Below are positions 43,904 to 53,333 of a stretch of 64,000 bases of DNA, piece after piece. The DNA comes from Streptomyces chryseus. GTDB lineage: Bacteria > Actinomycetota > Actinomycetes > Streptomycetales > Streptomycetaceae. The stretch is taken from positions 1 through 64,000 of the forward strand of contig NZ_BMVO01000004.1 of NCBI RefSeq assembly GCF_014650755.1, read 5' to 3'. Below the pieces are notes generated by a model. That model was not told the DNA's origin. It searched no databases and saw nothing but the letters and a program-made list of their open reading frames with translations. Every line of letters starts with the position of its first letter. The first letter of the stretch is position 1. The translations under genes and the position numbers were made by a program.

Positions 43904-46134
43904 TCGAGGCGCGGCACGGGCAGCGGCAGCGGACCGCTCCCGCCGCGCCCGCCGCGCCCGCCGAATCACCGCGGGATCCGAAGGAGCCGCCGGGCACCCC
44001 TGGCACGTACGGGCCCGGGGCTCCGCCCGCGCCGCCCGTGTCCGACCCGACGCCCTTCACGTCGACCGCTCCCGCCACGGTGGCGCTGCCGGACGCGCCC
44101 GGTCTCCGGGACGCTCCGGCGCCGCTGGTCGCGCACGGCTGCTGGTATCCCTCGGCGGACCCCACGGGCGAGCACGTGGCGTTCATCTGCGACCGCGGCG
44201 GCGTACCGCAGTTGTGGGCGTCGACGGCCGACGGGGCCGACGCCCACCTCCTGGACTCCGATCCCGACCCGGTGACGGAGGTGTCCTGGTCGCCGGACGG
44301 GCGCTGGATCGCGTACACCTGCGCTCCCGGAGGCGGTGAGCACACCCGGGTGCTGTGCGCACGCCCCGACGGCACCGGCCGCCGGGTGCTCGCCGGCGCC
44401 GAAGCGGGCCAGTTCGCCCATCTGGGCTGCTGGACGCGCGACGGCTCGGCCCTGGCCGTCACGGTCGCCGAACCGGCCGCCCCGCCCCTCGTGCTCGGTG
44501 CGACCGCCCACGCGCCGGACGAAGCCCCCACCGAGGCCTACGGGGCGCCGCCGGGGCTGCCTCCGGGCTGGGCGGAGCGGGACGGTCGTGCCACCCTCCT
44601 GGGCGGCGTTGGCCTGGACGGCGCGGCCCCCGCCCGCCGGCCGGACGCGGCCGGGCCGGTGGACAGTACTCCGGTGAACGGAGGGCTCGCCGCGTATCTC
44701 GTGGACCCCGAGGCCGTGGTCTCCCCCGTCCTGCTGACCGCCGAAGCCGGGGCGGCCTCCCTGCGGGTGTGCGACGTCAGCGCGGACGGCCGGCTGGCGC
44801 TGCTGCGGCACGGGCCGCGCGGACGGCGCGAGGCGATGGTCGTGCGCACCGCCGACACGCGGACGGCGTGCGTGGTGCCGGTGGCCGACGGCGACCCGTG
44901 GATCGGCCGGTTCTCGCCCGACGGGCGCACCCTGTGGCTGCGCAGCGACGCCGACCGCGAGTTTCCGGCCCTCATGGAGGTGACGCTGGGTGAGGGCGGC
45001 GAGTTCTCGGGTCTGCGCCCGGCGCTCGCACGAGAGGCTGCCGGCCTTGAGCTGCTGACCGTCTGCGACGACGGCGCCTCGGCCGAACTGGCCTGGAACG
45101 TGCACGGTGCCACCGAGCTGGAAACGGTCGCTCTGCCCGGCGCGGGGGCCGTGGGCGCCGTCGCCGCCCCTCGGTCCGTACCGCTGCCGCACGAGGTGGT
45201 CACCCGTATGGCCCACGCGGGGCCGAACGGTCTGTTTCTCGCCCTTTCCGGCTCCCGGCGGAGGCCCGGCGTGTGGTGGCTTCCCGACGGCGTGACGCCC
45301 GTGCGCACCGCCTGGTCGGCGCGCGACGAGGACGCCGTACCGCCGGGCCGCCCGCCGGTGCGGCCCACGCCGGTTCGTCTGCGGGCCCGCGACGGGCTGC
45401 CGATCGGCGGCTGGTACTACCGCGCGCCGGGCCGCGATCCCGGGCGTCCGGCGCCGTGCGTCATCCATCTGCACGGTGGGCCGGAGGAGCAGGAGCGGCC
45501 GGTGTTCAACCCGCTGTACCACGAACTCCTCGGGCGCGGACTGGACGTCTTCGCTCCCGATGTCCGGGGGTCCTCCGGCTGGGGCCGCTCCTTCGTGGAC
45601 GCGGACCTGGGCGCGGGGCGGTTCGCGGCCATCGACGACGTCGCCGACTGCGCCGCGCACGCCGTCGCGGCCGGGCTCGCCGATCCCACCCGGCTGGCGG
45701 TGATGGGCCGTTCCTACGGCGGTTACCTGGTGATGGCGTCGCTGGTGTTCCACCCGGAGCTGTTCCGTACCGGTGTCGCGGTCTGCGGCATGTCGGACTT
45801 CGCCACCTTCTTCGCCGGGACCGAGCAGTGGATCGCGCAGTCGGCGGCGGTCAAGTACGGCCACCCCGTGCACGACCGGGAACTGCTGCACTCGCTGTCC
45901 CCCATGAGCCGCGTCGACGCGCTGCGGGCGCCGCTGCTGACGGTCCACGGCGAGCACGACACGAACGTTCCGCCGGGCGAGTCGGAGCAGATGGTACGAG
46001 CGGCTCGTGAGCACGGGGTCACCGCGGAGCTGCTGCTGCTGAGGAACGAGGGGCACGAGTTCCTGCGGGCGGACAACCGGCGGCTGTTCCGCCGTACCGC
46101 CGCCGACTGGATGGAACGCCACCTCAACCACTGA
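43876..46134 (+). CDS. S9-family prolyl oligopeptidase-like hydrolase
   Basis: This 752-aa protein begins with a Pro/Ala-rich stretch of about 75 residues. A beta-propeller follows (repeats such as VTEVSWSPDGRWIAYTCAPG and IGRFSPDGRTLWLRSDAD), then a C-terminal alpha/beta hydrolase domain. The triad is visible as Ser in MGRSYGGYLV, Asp in HGEHDTNVPP and His in NEGHEFLR. Such enzymes cleave short peptides or acylated amino acids. Overlap with the amidotransferase suggests a joint role, perhaps release or turnover of its dipeptide product. ATG 43876 is preferred; GTG 43852 is possible. Confidence 0.88.
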   Translation: MAADALHQLIEARHGQRQRTAPAAPAAPAESPRDPKEPPGTPGTYGPGAPPAPPVSDPTPFTSTAPATVALPDAPGLRDAPAPLVAHGCWYPSADPTGEHVAFICDRGGVPQLWASTADGADAHLLDSDPDPVTEVSWSPDGRWIAYTCAPGGGEHTRVLCARPDGTGRRVLAGAEAGQFAHLGCWTRDGSALAVTVAEPAAPPLVLGATAHAPDEAPTEAYGAPPGLPPGWAERDGRATLLGGVGLDGAAPARRPDAAGPVDSTPVNGGLAAYLVDPEAVVSPVLLTAEAGAASLRVCDVSADGRLALLRHGPRGRREAMVVRTADTRTACVVPVADGDPWIGRFSPDGRTLWLRSDADREFPALMEVTLGEGGEFSGLRPALAREAAGLELLTVCDDGASAELAWNVHGATELETVALPGAGAVGAVAAPRSVPLPHEVVTRMAHAGPNGLFLALSGSRRRPGVWWLPDGVTPVRTAWSARDEDAVPPGRPPVRPTPVRLRARDGLPIGGWYYRAPGRDPGRPAPCVIHLHGGPEEQERPVFNPLYHELLGRGLDVFAPDVRGSSGWGRSFVDADLGAGRFAAIDDVADCAAHAVAAGLADPTRLAVMGRSYGGYLVMASLVFHPELFRTGVAVCGMSDFATFFAGTEQWIAQSAAVKYGHPVHDRELLHSLSPMSRVDALRAPLLTVHGEHDTNVPPGESEQMVRAAREHGVTAELLLLRNEGHEFLRADNRRLFRRTAADWMERHLNH

Positions 46135-46270
46135 GCCGCTGCCGGGCCTTCGGTGGCGCGTAGCGCCGGAAGGCCGAGCCGCGGGCCCGTTTCTGTGATG
46201 GGCGGCGCCCGGAGGGGAACACGTCCTGTCCGCGGTTCGGTCTCCGCCGCGGCCAGGGAGAGGACGGACG

Positions 46271-46843
46271 ATGGCCGACAGCGCAGGTGAGGTACGGGAG
46301 GGCAGCGCGCCCGGGAGCATCCGGTTGCCGGGGATCGTGCTGGGCGTGGGGCTCGGCGGACTCGTCGACGGCATTCTGCTGCACCAACTCCTTCAGTGGC
46401 ACCACATGCTGACGAGCACCAACGACGACCGGATCGGGGTGAAGTACTACGCGCCGAACACCGTCTCCGGCCTGGAGATGAACACCGTGTGGGACGGCGT
46501 GTTCCACGCGGTGTGCTGGCTGGCCGTGCTGCTGGGACTGGGCATCCTGTACGCGCGGGTGACGCACGATCGGCGGCGGGTGTGGGCCTCCCGCGTGCTG
46601 TGGGGCTGGATTCTCGTGGGGTGGGGCCTGTTCAACATCGTCGAGGGCCTTCTCGACCATCAGATCCTCGGCATCCACCATGTGTACGCCGGCGAGCACC
46701 AGATCTGGTGGGACATGGCATTCCTGCTCCTGGGCGCGGTCCTTGTGGCCGGCGGCCACCTGCTGCAGCGCGGCGGCCGCCCCTTCGACCCCGGCGCCGG
46801 TGACGCGGCCGACGTCCGCGCGAGGGGCGGGCGGCGGCTCTGA
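46271..46843 (+). CDS. DUF2243-family membrane protein
   Basis: This 190-aa protein has four hydrophobic helices and a conserved early block GGLVDGILLHQLLQWHHMLT with several His residues. NIVEGLLDHQILGIHHVY follows later. These are the DUF2243 hallmarks and could bind a metal or heme. It ends at the A shared with the start of the next gene (TGATG at 46841-46845), so the two are co-translated. DUF2243 genes often sit beside CtaG-like genes, hinting at respiratory copper or heme handling. Confidence 0.88.
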   Translation: MADSAGEVREGSAPGSIRLPGIVLGVGLGGLVDGILLHQLLQWHHMLTSTNDDRIGVKYYAPNTVSGLEMNTVWDGVFHAVCWLAVLLGLGILYARVTHDRRRVWASRVLWGWILVGWGLFNIVEGLLDHQILGIHHVYAGEHQIWWDMAFLLLGAVLVAGGHLLQRGGRPFDPGAGDAADVRARGGRRL

Positions 46844-47697
46844 TGGGCGGCGGCACGCACCACGTGCACGGGGGCGGTGCGGGGCACGGCGGGTGGGAGG
46901 TGCTGCTGCCCGCCGTGGCGCTCGTCCTGCTCGCGGGTGTCTACCTCGTGCTCGTCCACCGGGCCCGTGCGCGCAACCCCGCGCCGGGGTCCGGGCGGTG
47001 GCGGACGGTGAGCTTCCTGAGCGGATGCGCGCTGCTGGGCGCGGCCCTGCTGCCGCCCCTCGCCCCGTTCGCGCACGGGGACTTCCGCGGGCACATGGTC
47101 CAGCACATGCTCGTCGGCATGTACGCGCCTCTCGCCCTGGTGCTGGGCGCTCCCCTCACCCTGTTGCTGCGGACGCTTCCCGCCGCGCGCGCCCGGCGCC
47201 TGACCGGCCTGCTGCACACCCGGCCCGTGCGCGTGCTCGCCCATCCGGTCACGGCCCTGGTGCTGAGCACCGGGACGCTGGCGGCGCTGTACTTCACGCC
47301 CCTGTTCAACGCGACGACGAACCAGCCGGTCCTGCACCACCTCACGCACGCCCATTTCCTGGTGTCCGGGTGCCTGTTCGCCTGGGCGATCGCCGGTCCC
47401 GACCCCGCGCCGTCACGGCCCGGGGTGCCGGCCCGCCTGGTCGTCCTCGGCGTCGCTGTCGCCGCGCACGCCACGATCTCCCAGCTGATGTACGGCGGCT
47501 TCCTCATCGACGTACGCGCCCCCGTCCCCCAGGTGCGGGGCGGCGCGGAGATCATGTACTACGGCGGGGACCTCGCCGAGCTGCTGCTGACCGCCGCCCT
47601 CGTCGCGACGTGGCGCCCGGCCCGGCAGCGGCCGCGACGCGCCGCGCTCCGGTCCGCGCCCCGGCGCGTGGCGGGGCCTCAGCAGGTGTCGCGGTAG
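46843..47697 (+). CDS. CtaG-like cytochrome c oxidase assembly protein
   Basis: This 284-aa membrane protein of the caa3_CtaG family has about seven helices and a His-rich N-terminus (GTHHVHGGGAGHGG). FRGHMVQHMLVGMYAPLALV and HLTHAHFLVSGCLFAWAIAG carry the conserved His residues likely to bind copper. It would deliver copper to terminal oxidase or act in copper transport. It forms an operon with the DUF2243 gene. Confidence 0.9.
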   Translation: MGGGTHHVHGGGAGHGGWEVLLPAVALVLLAGVYLVLVHRARARNPAPGSGRWRTVSFLSGCALLGAALLPPLAPFAHGDFRGHMVQHMLVGMYAPLALVLGAPLTLLLRTLPAARARRLTGLLHTRPVRVLAHPVTALVLSTGTLAALYFTPLFNATTNQPVLHHLTHAHFLVSGCLFAWAIAGPDPAPSRPGVPARLVVLGVAVAAHATISQLMYGGFLIDVRAPVPQVRGGAEIMYYGGDLAELLLTAALVATWRPARQRPRRAALRSAPRRVAGPQQVSR

Positions 47698-47883
47698 GAG
47701 AGGTCGGCAGGCAGGCCCGCCAGTCCCGGGGCGACAGTCCGGCCCCGGCGCGGCGGCACACCTGCTGCGGCCACTTCCTGAGGTGATCCGACCCGCTCGG
47801 TCCCCGAGCGCCGGGGCTCTGCGCGACACGCCCGGCACAGTAGGGTGTCGCTGGGCGCGGCACGACGACGAGGAGAACGACCA

Positions 47884-48456
47884 GTGTCTGCGCCGAGCCT
47901 TGAGCACACCACTGTCCCCGCCGACAGTGACGAGGTGACCCTGCTGATAGCCCGCCAGGTGGAGCCGGGTTACGAAGAGGCCTTCGAGCAGTGGGCCAGA
48001 GGCATCCTCGACAGCGCGTCGCGCTTCCCCGGCCACCTGGGCTACGGCCTGTTCCGCTCGTCCGGGGACGGCGCTCCCTGGTTCCTCGTGCACCGCTTCC
48101 GCGACGCCGAGGCGTGCCGGTCCTGGCAGGGGTCCCCGGAGCGGGCGGCGTGGTTCGACCGGTGCGAGGGGCACCAGCACATCGAGATCGCCCGGCGCGT
48201 GCTGACGGGCATGGAGACCTGGTTCGCCAAGCCGGGGTCGACCCGCCCCGCGCCGCCCCGGTGGAAGATGGCCATCAGCGCCACCCTGGCGATCTATCCG
48301 ATCACCCTGCTCGGCGGCTGGTTCCTGGTGCCGCACCTGACGGCACTCCCGGTCGCCCTGGCGGGCGCCGTACTCGCCTGCGTCTACAACGTGCTGATGA
48401 CGTACGTGGCGATGCCCACGGTCAGCCGCCTGCTGCGGAGCTGGCTCAGCGGCTGA
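47884..48456 (+). CDS. antibiotic biosynthesis monooxygenase (ABM)-fold membrane protein
   Basis: This 190-aa protein has an N-terminal dimeric alpha/beta barrel of the ABM type (VTLLIARQVEPGYEEAFEQW, FPGHLGYGLFRSS, WFLVHRFRDAEACRSW). Two C-terminal hydrophobic helices (MAISATLAIYPITLLGGWFL, LPVALAGAVLACVYNVLMTY) follow. ABM domains act on quinones or polyketide-like substrates; the membrane-bound version is of unknown function. GAGGAGAACGACCA precedes GTG 47884. Confidence 0.83.
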   Translation: MSAPSLEHTTVPADSDEVTLLIARQVEPGYEEAFEQWARGILDSASRFPGHLGYGLFRSSGDGAPWFLVHRFRDAEACRSWQGSPERAAWFDRCEGHQHIEIARRVLTGMETWFAKPGSTRPAPPRWKMAISATLAIYPITLLGGWFLVPHLTALPVALAGAVLACVYNVLMTYVAMPTVSRLLRSWLSG

Positions 48457-48556
48457 CGCGGGCCGTGCCCCTCACCGTCCGGGCCGCGTGGGCGAGGGGC
48501 GTCGGCGCCCGGCCGGACAGCCGGCGTCACCGCGGGCCGTGTGATCGAGCCGTACG

Positions 48557-48979
48557 TCAGCGGGCGTCGCCGTACGTCGCTTCCTCCAGCGCCCGCAGCA
48601 GCAGTTGGAACTCGGCGTCGTCCACCGCGCCGCTGACCTGGCCGAGCTGGACCGGACAGCGGTTGACGAGCGAGGCGGCGAACTCGACCACGGCCACCTG
48701 GCTCCTCGACGCGTCGCCCGACCACCCCGGGGACTTCAGCAGCAGCCCCACACCGTCCCAGTCGACCGTGGGGTACCGGCCGGAGTGATCGATGAGGGCG
48801 TGGCCGGCGGCGGCCGCGAGGGCGTGGTCGGTGGCGAACCGGCGCAGCCAGAAGCCGTCGCTGTGCGCGCCCAGCAGCTTCGTCGCCGCCCGCATCGGCT
48901 CGTTCACCACGCCTTGCAGGAAACCCTCCGCGAGTTCCGCGCCCGTACTGTCGTTGATCACCGTCACTGGATTCTCCAT
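48557..48979 (-). CDS. hypothetical protein
   Basis: This soluble 140-aa protein has helices such as AELAEGFLQGVVNEPMRAAT and AEFQLLLRALEEATYGDAR. No motif that I can name is present. Codon use is normal for the region and ATG 48979 begins the best frame, though its ribosome site is weak. Function unknown. Confidence 0.55.
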   Translation of the reverse strand: MENPVTVINDSTGAELAEGFLQGVVNEPMRAATKLLGAHSDGFWLRRFATDHALAAAAGHALIDHSGRYPTVDWDGVGLLLKSPGWSGDASRSQVAVVEFAASLVNRCPVQLGQVSGAVDDAEFQLLLRALEEATYGDAR

Positions 48980-49367
48980 CGCTGTCAGAGGGCTGTGAGA
49001 GCGGAGCCTCGGCCGGCCCCGTTTCACTGTGCGCGGTCGCGGCTCCCGGTTCCCCGTGAACACGCCGGGCGATCGCCCGGACGCCCTGCCGGCGCCTGCC
49101 GCGAGCAGGGGTGGCCGACGGTGACGGTCCGGTGGTCTTCAGGCCGGATGCGGCCTTCCGTACGACGGGTGAGGCCCGTGGGGCACGGTGTCAGGTCCGC
49201 ACCCCACGGGCTGTCGGCGCGGCGGAGGTGGAGCGTGAAGACGTCCACGATGTGGTCGGCGAACCGGGTGAAGGCTTCGCGCAGCAGGTCGTCGATGCGT
49301 TGTCGCCGATGGTGACGTGGCGCGCCGACTCCGGCTTGTCCCGCCGGGACACGCGACGCCGCTGCCG
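48980..49367. other. intergenic, no convincing gene
   Basis: 388 bp between two minus-strand genes. One minus-strand frame (RQRIDDLLREAFTRFADHIV and LHLRRADSPWGADLTPCPTG) has a coding-like look but no start or family that I recognise. It may be a remnant. Confidence 0.35.
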
Positions 49368-49940
49368 TCAGGGGTTCGGTGTCCAGTGCGGATTGCGGCC
49401 GGTCGAGGCCAGCAACTCCTCGAACGGCGTCGCCCCCTGCGGCGCCGGGAACGGGTCGCCGAACATCTGCATCTGCCGGGCGGTGGGGCCCATCCTCGCC
49501 ACCAGCGCGGCGAGCGCCCCGACCCCCTCCTCGTCCGGCGCGAAGTCCTGGCCGGTCGCTCGCGCCAGGTCCCAGACGTGCACGGTCAGGTCCAGGAGGA
49601 CTATTGCGGCTACCGTGCGGGCGGGCAGGTTCATGGCCCCCGTGGTGCCCTCCTCGGCGCCGGGGGCCGCCCATGCCTCGACGAGCAGCTTGGTCTCCGC
49701 GGCGAACCGGTCACGCCACTCCCCCGCGAGGTAGTCGGGCGTGTGGGAGAAGTCCGCTTCCTCCCGGGCCGCGAGGGCCTGGAAGCCGACCACCACGTGG
49801 AAGAGGTGGTTGAGCAGGTCCCTTACGTCGTAGTCGGCGCACGGCGTCGCCGCCCCGAGCTGCCGGTCGTCCACGCCACGCACCACGGGCTCCGCGTGCG
49901 CGGCGGCCGCTTCGAGCAGGTCACTGATCTTGTCGGTCAT
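49368..49940 (-). CDS. TIGR03086/DinB-like mycothiol-dependent maleylpyruvate isomerase-fold protein
   Basis: This 190-aa protein has the MDMPI/DinB four-helix metal-binding fold. ATPCADYDVRDLLNHLFHVV gives the conserved His cluster and LLDLTVHVWDLARATGQDF the HxxxxWD motif; the end is PATGRNPHW-like (ASTGRNPHW). Actinobacterial members use mycothiol as cofactor in transfer or isomerase reactions. ATG 49940. It is divergent from the AraC-type gene 63 bp away, which may regulate it. Confidence 0.85.
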   Translation of the reverse strand: MTDKISDLLEAAAAHAEPVVRGVDDRQLGAATPCADYDVRDLLNHLFHVVVGFQALAAREEADFSHTPDYLAGEWRDRFAAETKLLVEAWAAPGAEEGTTGAMNLPARTVAAIVLLDLTVHVWDLARATGQDFAPDEEGVGALAALVARMGPTARQMQMFGDPFPAPQGATPFEELLASTGRNPHWTPNP

Positions 49941-50003
49941 GCGTACGAGGGTAGGAGTGGCGGCGGACGGGGGCTTGAAGAAACGCGACATAGGATGAGC
50001 GCC

Positions 50004-50825
50004 ATGGCAGCTCCACGGAGTGACACCCGGGGCATCGTCGCCGCCCCGGAACTCTTCGCGCGCGTCCGGTTCCGCCGCCGCGAGCCGGCCGAGCCGCTGC
50101 GGCCGTACGTGGAGCACTACTGGCTGATCGACTGGGATCTGACGGAGCCGTTCGCGTCCCACGTCGTTCCGCACCCGTGCGTGAACATCGTCTTCCAGCG
50201 GTACGAGGGAACCGGGGACTTCGGCGAGGTCGCCGGCATCGGGTTGGAACTCTTCACCCAGAAGCTCGAAGGGCGCGGCCGGGTCTGTGGAATCCAGTTC
50301 CGGCCGGGCGGCTTCCGGCCGTTCCTCGCGGACCGTCCGGTGTCGGACCTGACCGGCCGGCGGCTGCCGTTGCCCGAGGTGCTGCCCGGCTTCCGCGCCG
50401 CGCCCTCGGCGGTGCTGGGACCGGAGGCACAGGACGCCCGTGTCGCCGCCCTGGACGACTTCCTCCTGACGCTCGGGCCGGCGCCCGACCCGCGGGCGGA
50501 GCGCGCCATGGCCCTGGCCGACCGTGTGCGCGAAGACCGGTCGATCCGCCGCGTCGACGAACTCGCCGACACGGTGGGCATGTCGGTGCGCTCGGTACAG
50601 CGGCTGTTCGCCGCGTACGTCGGCGTCAGCCCCAAGTGGGTCATCCTGCGCTACCGCGTCCACGAAGCCCTGGAGCGCGCCGGCACCGGCGCCCCGCCGG
50701 ACTGGGCCGCACTCGCGGCGGAACTCGGCTACAGCGACCAGGCCCATCTCGTACGCGACTTCACCGCCCGGGTGGGGGTGCCCCCGACGGCGTACGCGCA
50801 GGCCCGTACCGGCCCGCCCCGCTGA
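50004..50825 (+). CDS. AraC-type regulator with DUF6597-like N-terminal domain
   Basis: The 273-aa protein has an N-terminal domain with LRPYVEHYWLIDWDL and HPCVNIVFQ, and GIQFRPGGFRPFL. The C-terminal AraC pair of HTHs reads ELADTVGMSVRSVQRLFAAY and ALAAELGYSDQAHLVRDFTA. TAGGAT lies seven bases before ATG 50004, suggesting a leaderless transcript. ATG 49995 is in frame but overlaps that -10. It probably regulates the divergent DinB-like gene. Confidence 0.87.
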   Translation: MAAPRSDTRGIVAAPELFARVRFRRREPAEPLRPYVEHYWLIDWDLTEPFASHVVPHPCVNIVFQRYEGTGDFGEVAGIGLELFTQKLEGRGRVCGIQFRPGGFRPFLADRPVSDLTGRRLPLPEVLPGFRAAPSAVLGPEAQDARVAALDDFLLTLGPAPDPRAERAMALADRVREDRSIRRVDELADTVGMSVRSVQRLFAAYVGVSPKWVILRYRVHEALERAGTGAPPDWAALAAELGYSDQAHLVRDFTARVGVPPTAYAQARTGPPR

Positions 50826-50936
50826 TCCGGGCGGCTGGCGGACCGCGCCACCGTGGCCGGGGCAGGGAGAGTGGGGTGCGGGACCTCGGGCCGGCGAGTC
50901 CCGCGCGGGACCGGACGGGAGAGCGGAGGTCGTGTG

Positions 50937-51436
50937 GTGGTGGACGACGACGCCGTACGGGGCGCGGTGCCCGGCGTGCCGGCACGGCTGGCGGAACTGC
51001 TCCGTGACCTGCCCGCGAGCAGGGGCGGAGCCCTGTGGCGGCTCGACCAGGAGGGCCGCCAACTGGACGCGAACCTGGTCCGGCTGACGGCGGGCGCCGA
51101 GGTCGGGCGTCTGTCGAGCCTCATCTCGACCTGCTGCTGTACGTGACGGACGGAAGCGGCGAGCTGACGACGGACGGCGGGCCGCAGCGTCTGGAGCCGG
51201 GGGCCGTGGTCTGGCTCCCGCGCGGCACCCGGCGGGCCCTGTACGCCGGCGACCGGGGCCTCGTCCACCTCAGCGCGCATCGCCGACGCCCGGGGCTCGG
51301 CGTCGGGGGCGCGAGCGCCGAAGGGGGCGAGGCGCCGTGCCTGCTCGACCGGGTGTGCCCCGGGTGCGGGCGGCTCGCCACGGAGAACGACGCCCGGTTC
51401 TGCGGCCGGTGCGCCGATCGCCTGCCGACGGACTGA
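50937..51436 (+). pseudogene. cupin protein with C-terminal zinc ribbon, frameshifted
   Basis: The gene starts at GTG 50937 after GGAGG and reads PARLAELLRDLPASRGGALW in one frame. At about 51110-51120 homology shifts by one base to a second frame: EPHLDLLLYVTDGSGELTTD, PGAVVWLPRGTRRALYAGDR and a zinc ribbon CPGCGRLATENDARFCGRC. A single 1-nt deletion explains both halves. The intact protein would be about 165 aa with a cupin barrel and a four-Cys ribbon. It may be a true pseudogene or a sequencing error. Confidence 0.7.
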
Positions 51437-51651
51437 CCGGCGGAGCTCGCCGCCCTGCTCGCCCCCGGCCCGCCGGAGGCGAAGGGTGCCGGTGGGGCTC
51501 CTGACGTACATGCGGAGTTCACCGTACGAACGTGAAGCGGCAACCGGGCACTTCGCGGCGGTCGGCACAGTGTGGCCACCCGACCCGATCCGATCATCAG
51601 TGCGGCAGCCCGTGTCACGGCCGGCCCCGCTGTCAGGAGCTCGCCGCCCCG

Positions 51652-52800
51652 ATGGACACGCCACACCCGAGACCCACCACCGCCGCCCACGGCTCCGCGG
51701 GGGCCGCCCGGCCCGAACGGGCCAGGAATCCCTGGTGGGACAACACGCGGTTCGTCTCCGCCACACTGATCGTGGTGCTGCACACGGCCGGCAGCATCAT
51801 GACCCGCGAGGACGTGCTGCACTCCTTCCACATCGCGAGCTGGGCCTTCCGGGTGCCGGCCTTCGTCATGCTGGCCGGTGTGTTCAGCAGCGCGGGCCCA
51901 CTCGGCCCCCGCAACCTGCGCACCCTCCTGCAGAGCATCGTGCTGCCGGCGCTGATCTTCAGTCTGCTCTTCTCGCTGGAGAACGCCTGGCTGGGCGCCG
52001 AGTTCACCGTGCATGTCGTCCAACTGCCGTGGACCCTGTGGTTCCTGATGTCCCTCTTCTTCTGGCGGCTGCTGCTGCCGCTGGTGGTGCAGCTGCGGCA
52101 CCCGCTGTTCGTCACCACGTGCGTCGCTCTCGCGGTGGGGTATGTCGACGAGTTCGGGATGGCCTTCTCGGCCAGCCGGACACTGGTCTACCTGCCGCTG
52201 TTCTACCTCGGCTGGCGCATCGGGCAGGGCTCGCTGCGTACATGGTTCACCAGCCGTTGGAGCCTGCCCGTGGCGGTCGCCGGAATCCTGGCCTCCTGTG
52301 TCGTGGGGTGGCTGTGGCACCGGGAGATCAAGGGCAACTGGCTGTCGATGCGCCACCCCTACTCCGTCGCCGATCCGATGGGCCTGGAATGGGCCTGGGT
52401 CGTCCGGCTGCTGGTGCTCGCCTCCGCCGCGGCCCTCGTGCTCTGTCTGCTACGGCTGATGCCACGGCGGCGGCTTCCGCTGGTCTCCGTGGTGGGCGCG
52501 GGCGGCTTCACCGTCTACCTGCTGCACCCGCTGGTCATCCTGCCGGTCCGGGAACACGGCTGGATCGCCCGGGTGAACACCCCCGTCGAGATCGTCGGCC
52601 TGGTGCTGTGCGCGGTCCTGCTGACGCTCGTGCTCGGCTCACCGCCGGTCCGCCGACTGGTCCGGCCGCTGACCCGGCCGCCCGTAGGCCGGCTGTTCGC
52701 CCCCGCCCCGCCCGGACGGCAGCCGGCGTCCACGCGGACGCCCGCAGCGGCCGGCATCGCCCCCGAGCAGCCGGTCATGGCCGACACGAGGGCGCCGTAA
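51652..52800 (+). CDS. acyltransferase 3-family membrane protein
   Basis: This 382-aa protein has about ten hydrophobic helices. The N-terminal NPWWDNTRFVSATLIVVLHT is the acyltransferase_3 signature with the conserved His; the last helix block has GAGGFTVYLLHPLVILPVRE. Such proteins O-acetylate extracellular glycans or small molecules. A Pro-rich tail of 35 residues ends it. CAGGAGC lies upstream of ATG 51652. The next gene starts 5 bp after the stop, so they are probably co-transcribed. Confidence 0.85.
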   Translation: MDTPHPRPTTAAHGSAGAARPERARNPWWDNTRFVSATLIVVLHTAGSIMTREDVLHSFHIASWAFRVPAFVMLAGVFSSAGPLGPRNLRTLLQSIVLPALIFSLLFSLENAWLGAEFTVHVVQLPWTLWFLMSLFFWRLLLPLVVQLRHPLFVTTCVALAVGYVDEFGMAFSASRTLVYLPLFYLGWRIGQGSLRTWFTSRWSLPVAVAGILASCVVGWLWHREIKGNWLSMRHPYSVADPMGLEWAWVVRLLVLASAAALVLCLLRLMPRRRLPLVSVVGAGGFTVYLLHPLVILPVREHGWIARVNTPVEIVGLVLCAVLLTLVLGSPPVRRLVRPLTRPPVGRLFAPAPPGRQPASTRTPAAAGIAPEQPVMADTRAP

Positions 52801-52805
52801 CTTGC

Positions 52806-53333
52806 ATGACTGACTCCGCCCTGTGGATCTCCGCCCTGACCGCCGGTACGGCCGTGCTCGCGAGCTGGGTCACCAGCCGCGGGACCGCCCGTGCGGCGCA
52901 GATCCAGGCCGTCGCCGCCGAGAAGACCCAGCGCACCATCCGGATCAACGAAGCGCGGCGGAACGCCTACGTGAGCCTCATCGAACAGGCGCACCGCATG
53001 GCTGAGCTGTACTGGACCGTTTCCGACACCCACAGGGCGGGCGGCACCCGCTCGGAGCAACTGCCCGCCCTCAAAGAGGTCCAGGCCGGCCTCAGGGAGG
53101 GGTACGGCAAGCTCCGCCACTTCATATGGGTGATCAACCTGGAAGGCCCGGACGACGTCGCCGAGGCCGCGGAGACGCTGAGGCTCGCGACGCGGCCGCC
53201 GTACCAAGCACTTGAGGCAGCGATCGCCGGCGAGCCGGACGCCCTCGACGCCTTCGATCAGTGTTACGACCCCTTCTGGGCGTCGGTCCTGGCCTTCGTC
53301 TCCACCGCCCGGGCGGCGGTGCACGACTTGTAG
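52806..53333 (+). CDS. hypothetical membrane-anchored helical protein
   Basis: This 175-aa protein has one N-terminal helix (LWISALTAGTAVLASWVTSR) and then a long helical region with RTIRINEARRNAYVSLIEQA. It resembles the protein at 41360 in layout and length. It follows the acyltransferase gene by 5 bp on the same strand. Function unknown. Confidence 0.7.
   Translation: MTDSALWISALTAGTAVLASWVTSRGTARAAQIQAVAAEKTQRTIRINEARRNAYVSLIEQAHRMAELYWTVSDTHRAGGTRSEQLPALKEVQAGLREGYGKLRHFIWVINLEGPDDVAEAAETLRLATRPPYQALEAAIAGEPDALDAFDQCYDPFWASVLAFVSTARAAVHDL

Noticed and set aside
42119..46134. Asparagine synthase homologue plus prolyl oligopeptidase as a lasso peptide or other RiPP cluster
   Set aside because: The synthase has an intact glutamine amidotransferase domain with Cys2 and matches the NAGGN type. 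No RRE protein, B2-type protease or convincing core peptide is nearby; the 19-codon leader ORF does not resemble a lasso precursor.
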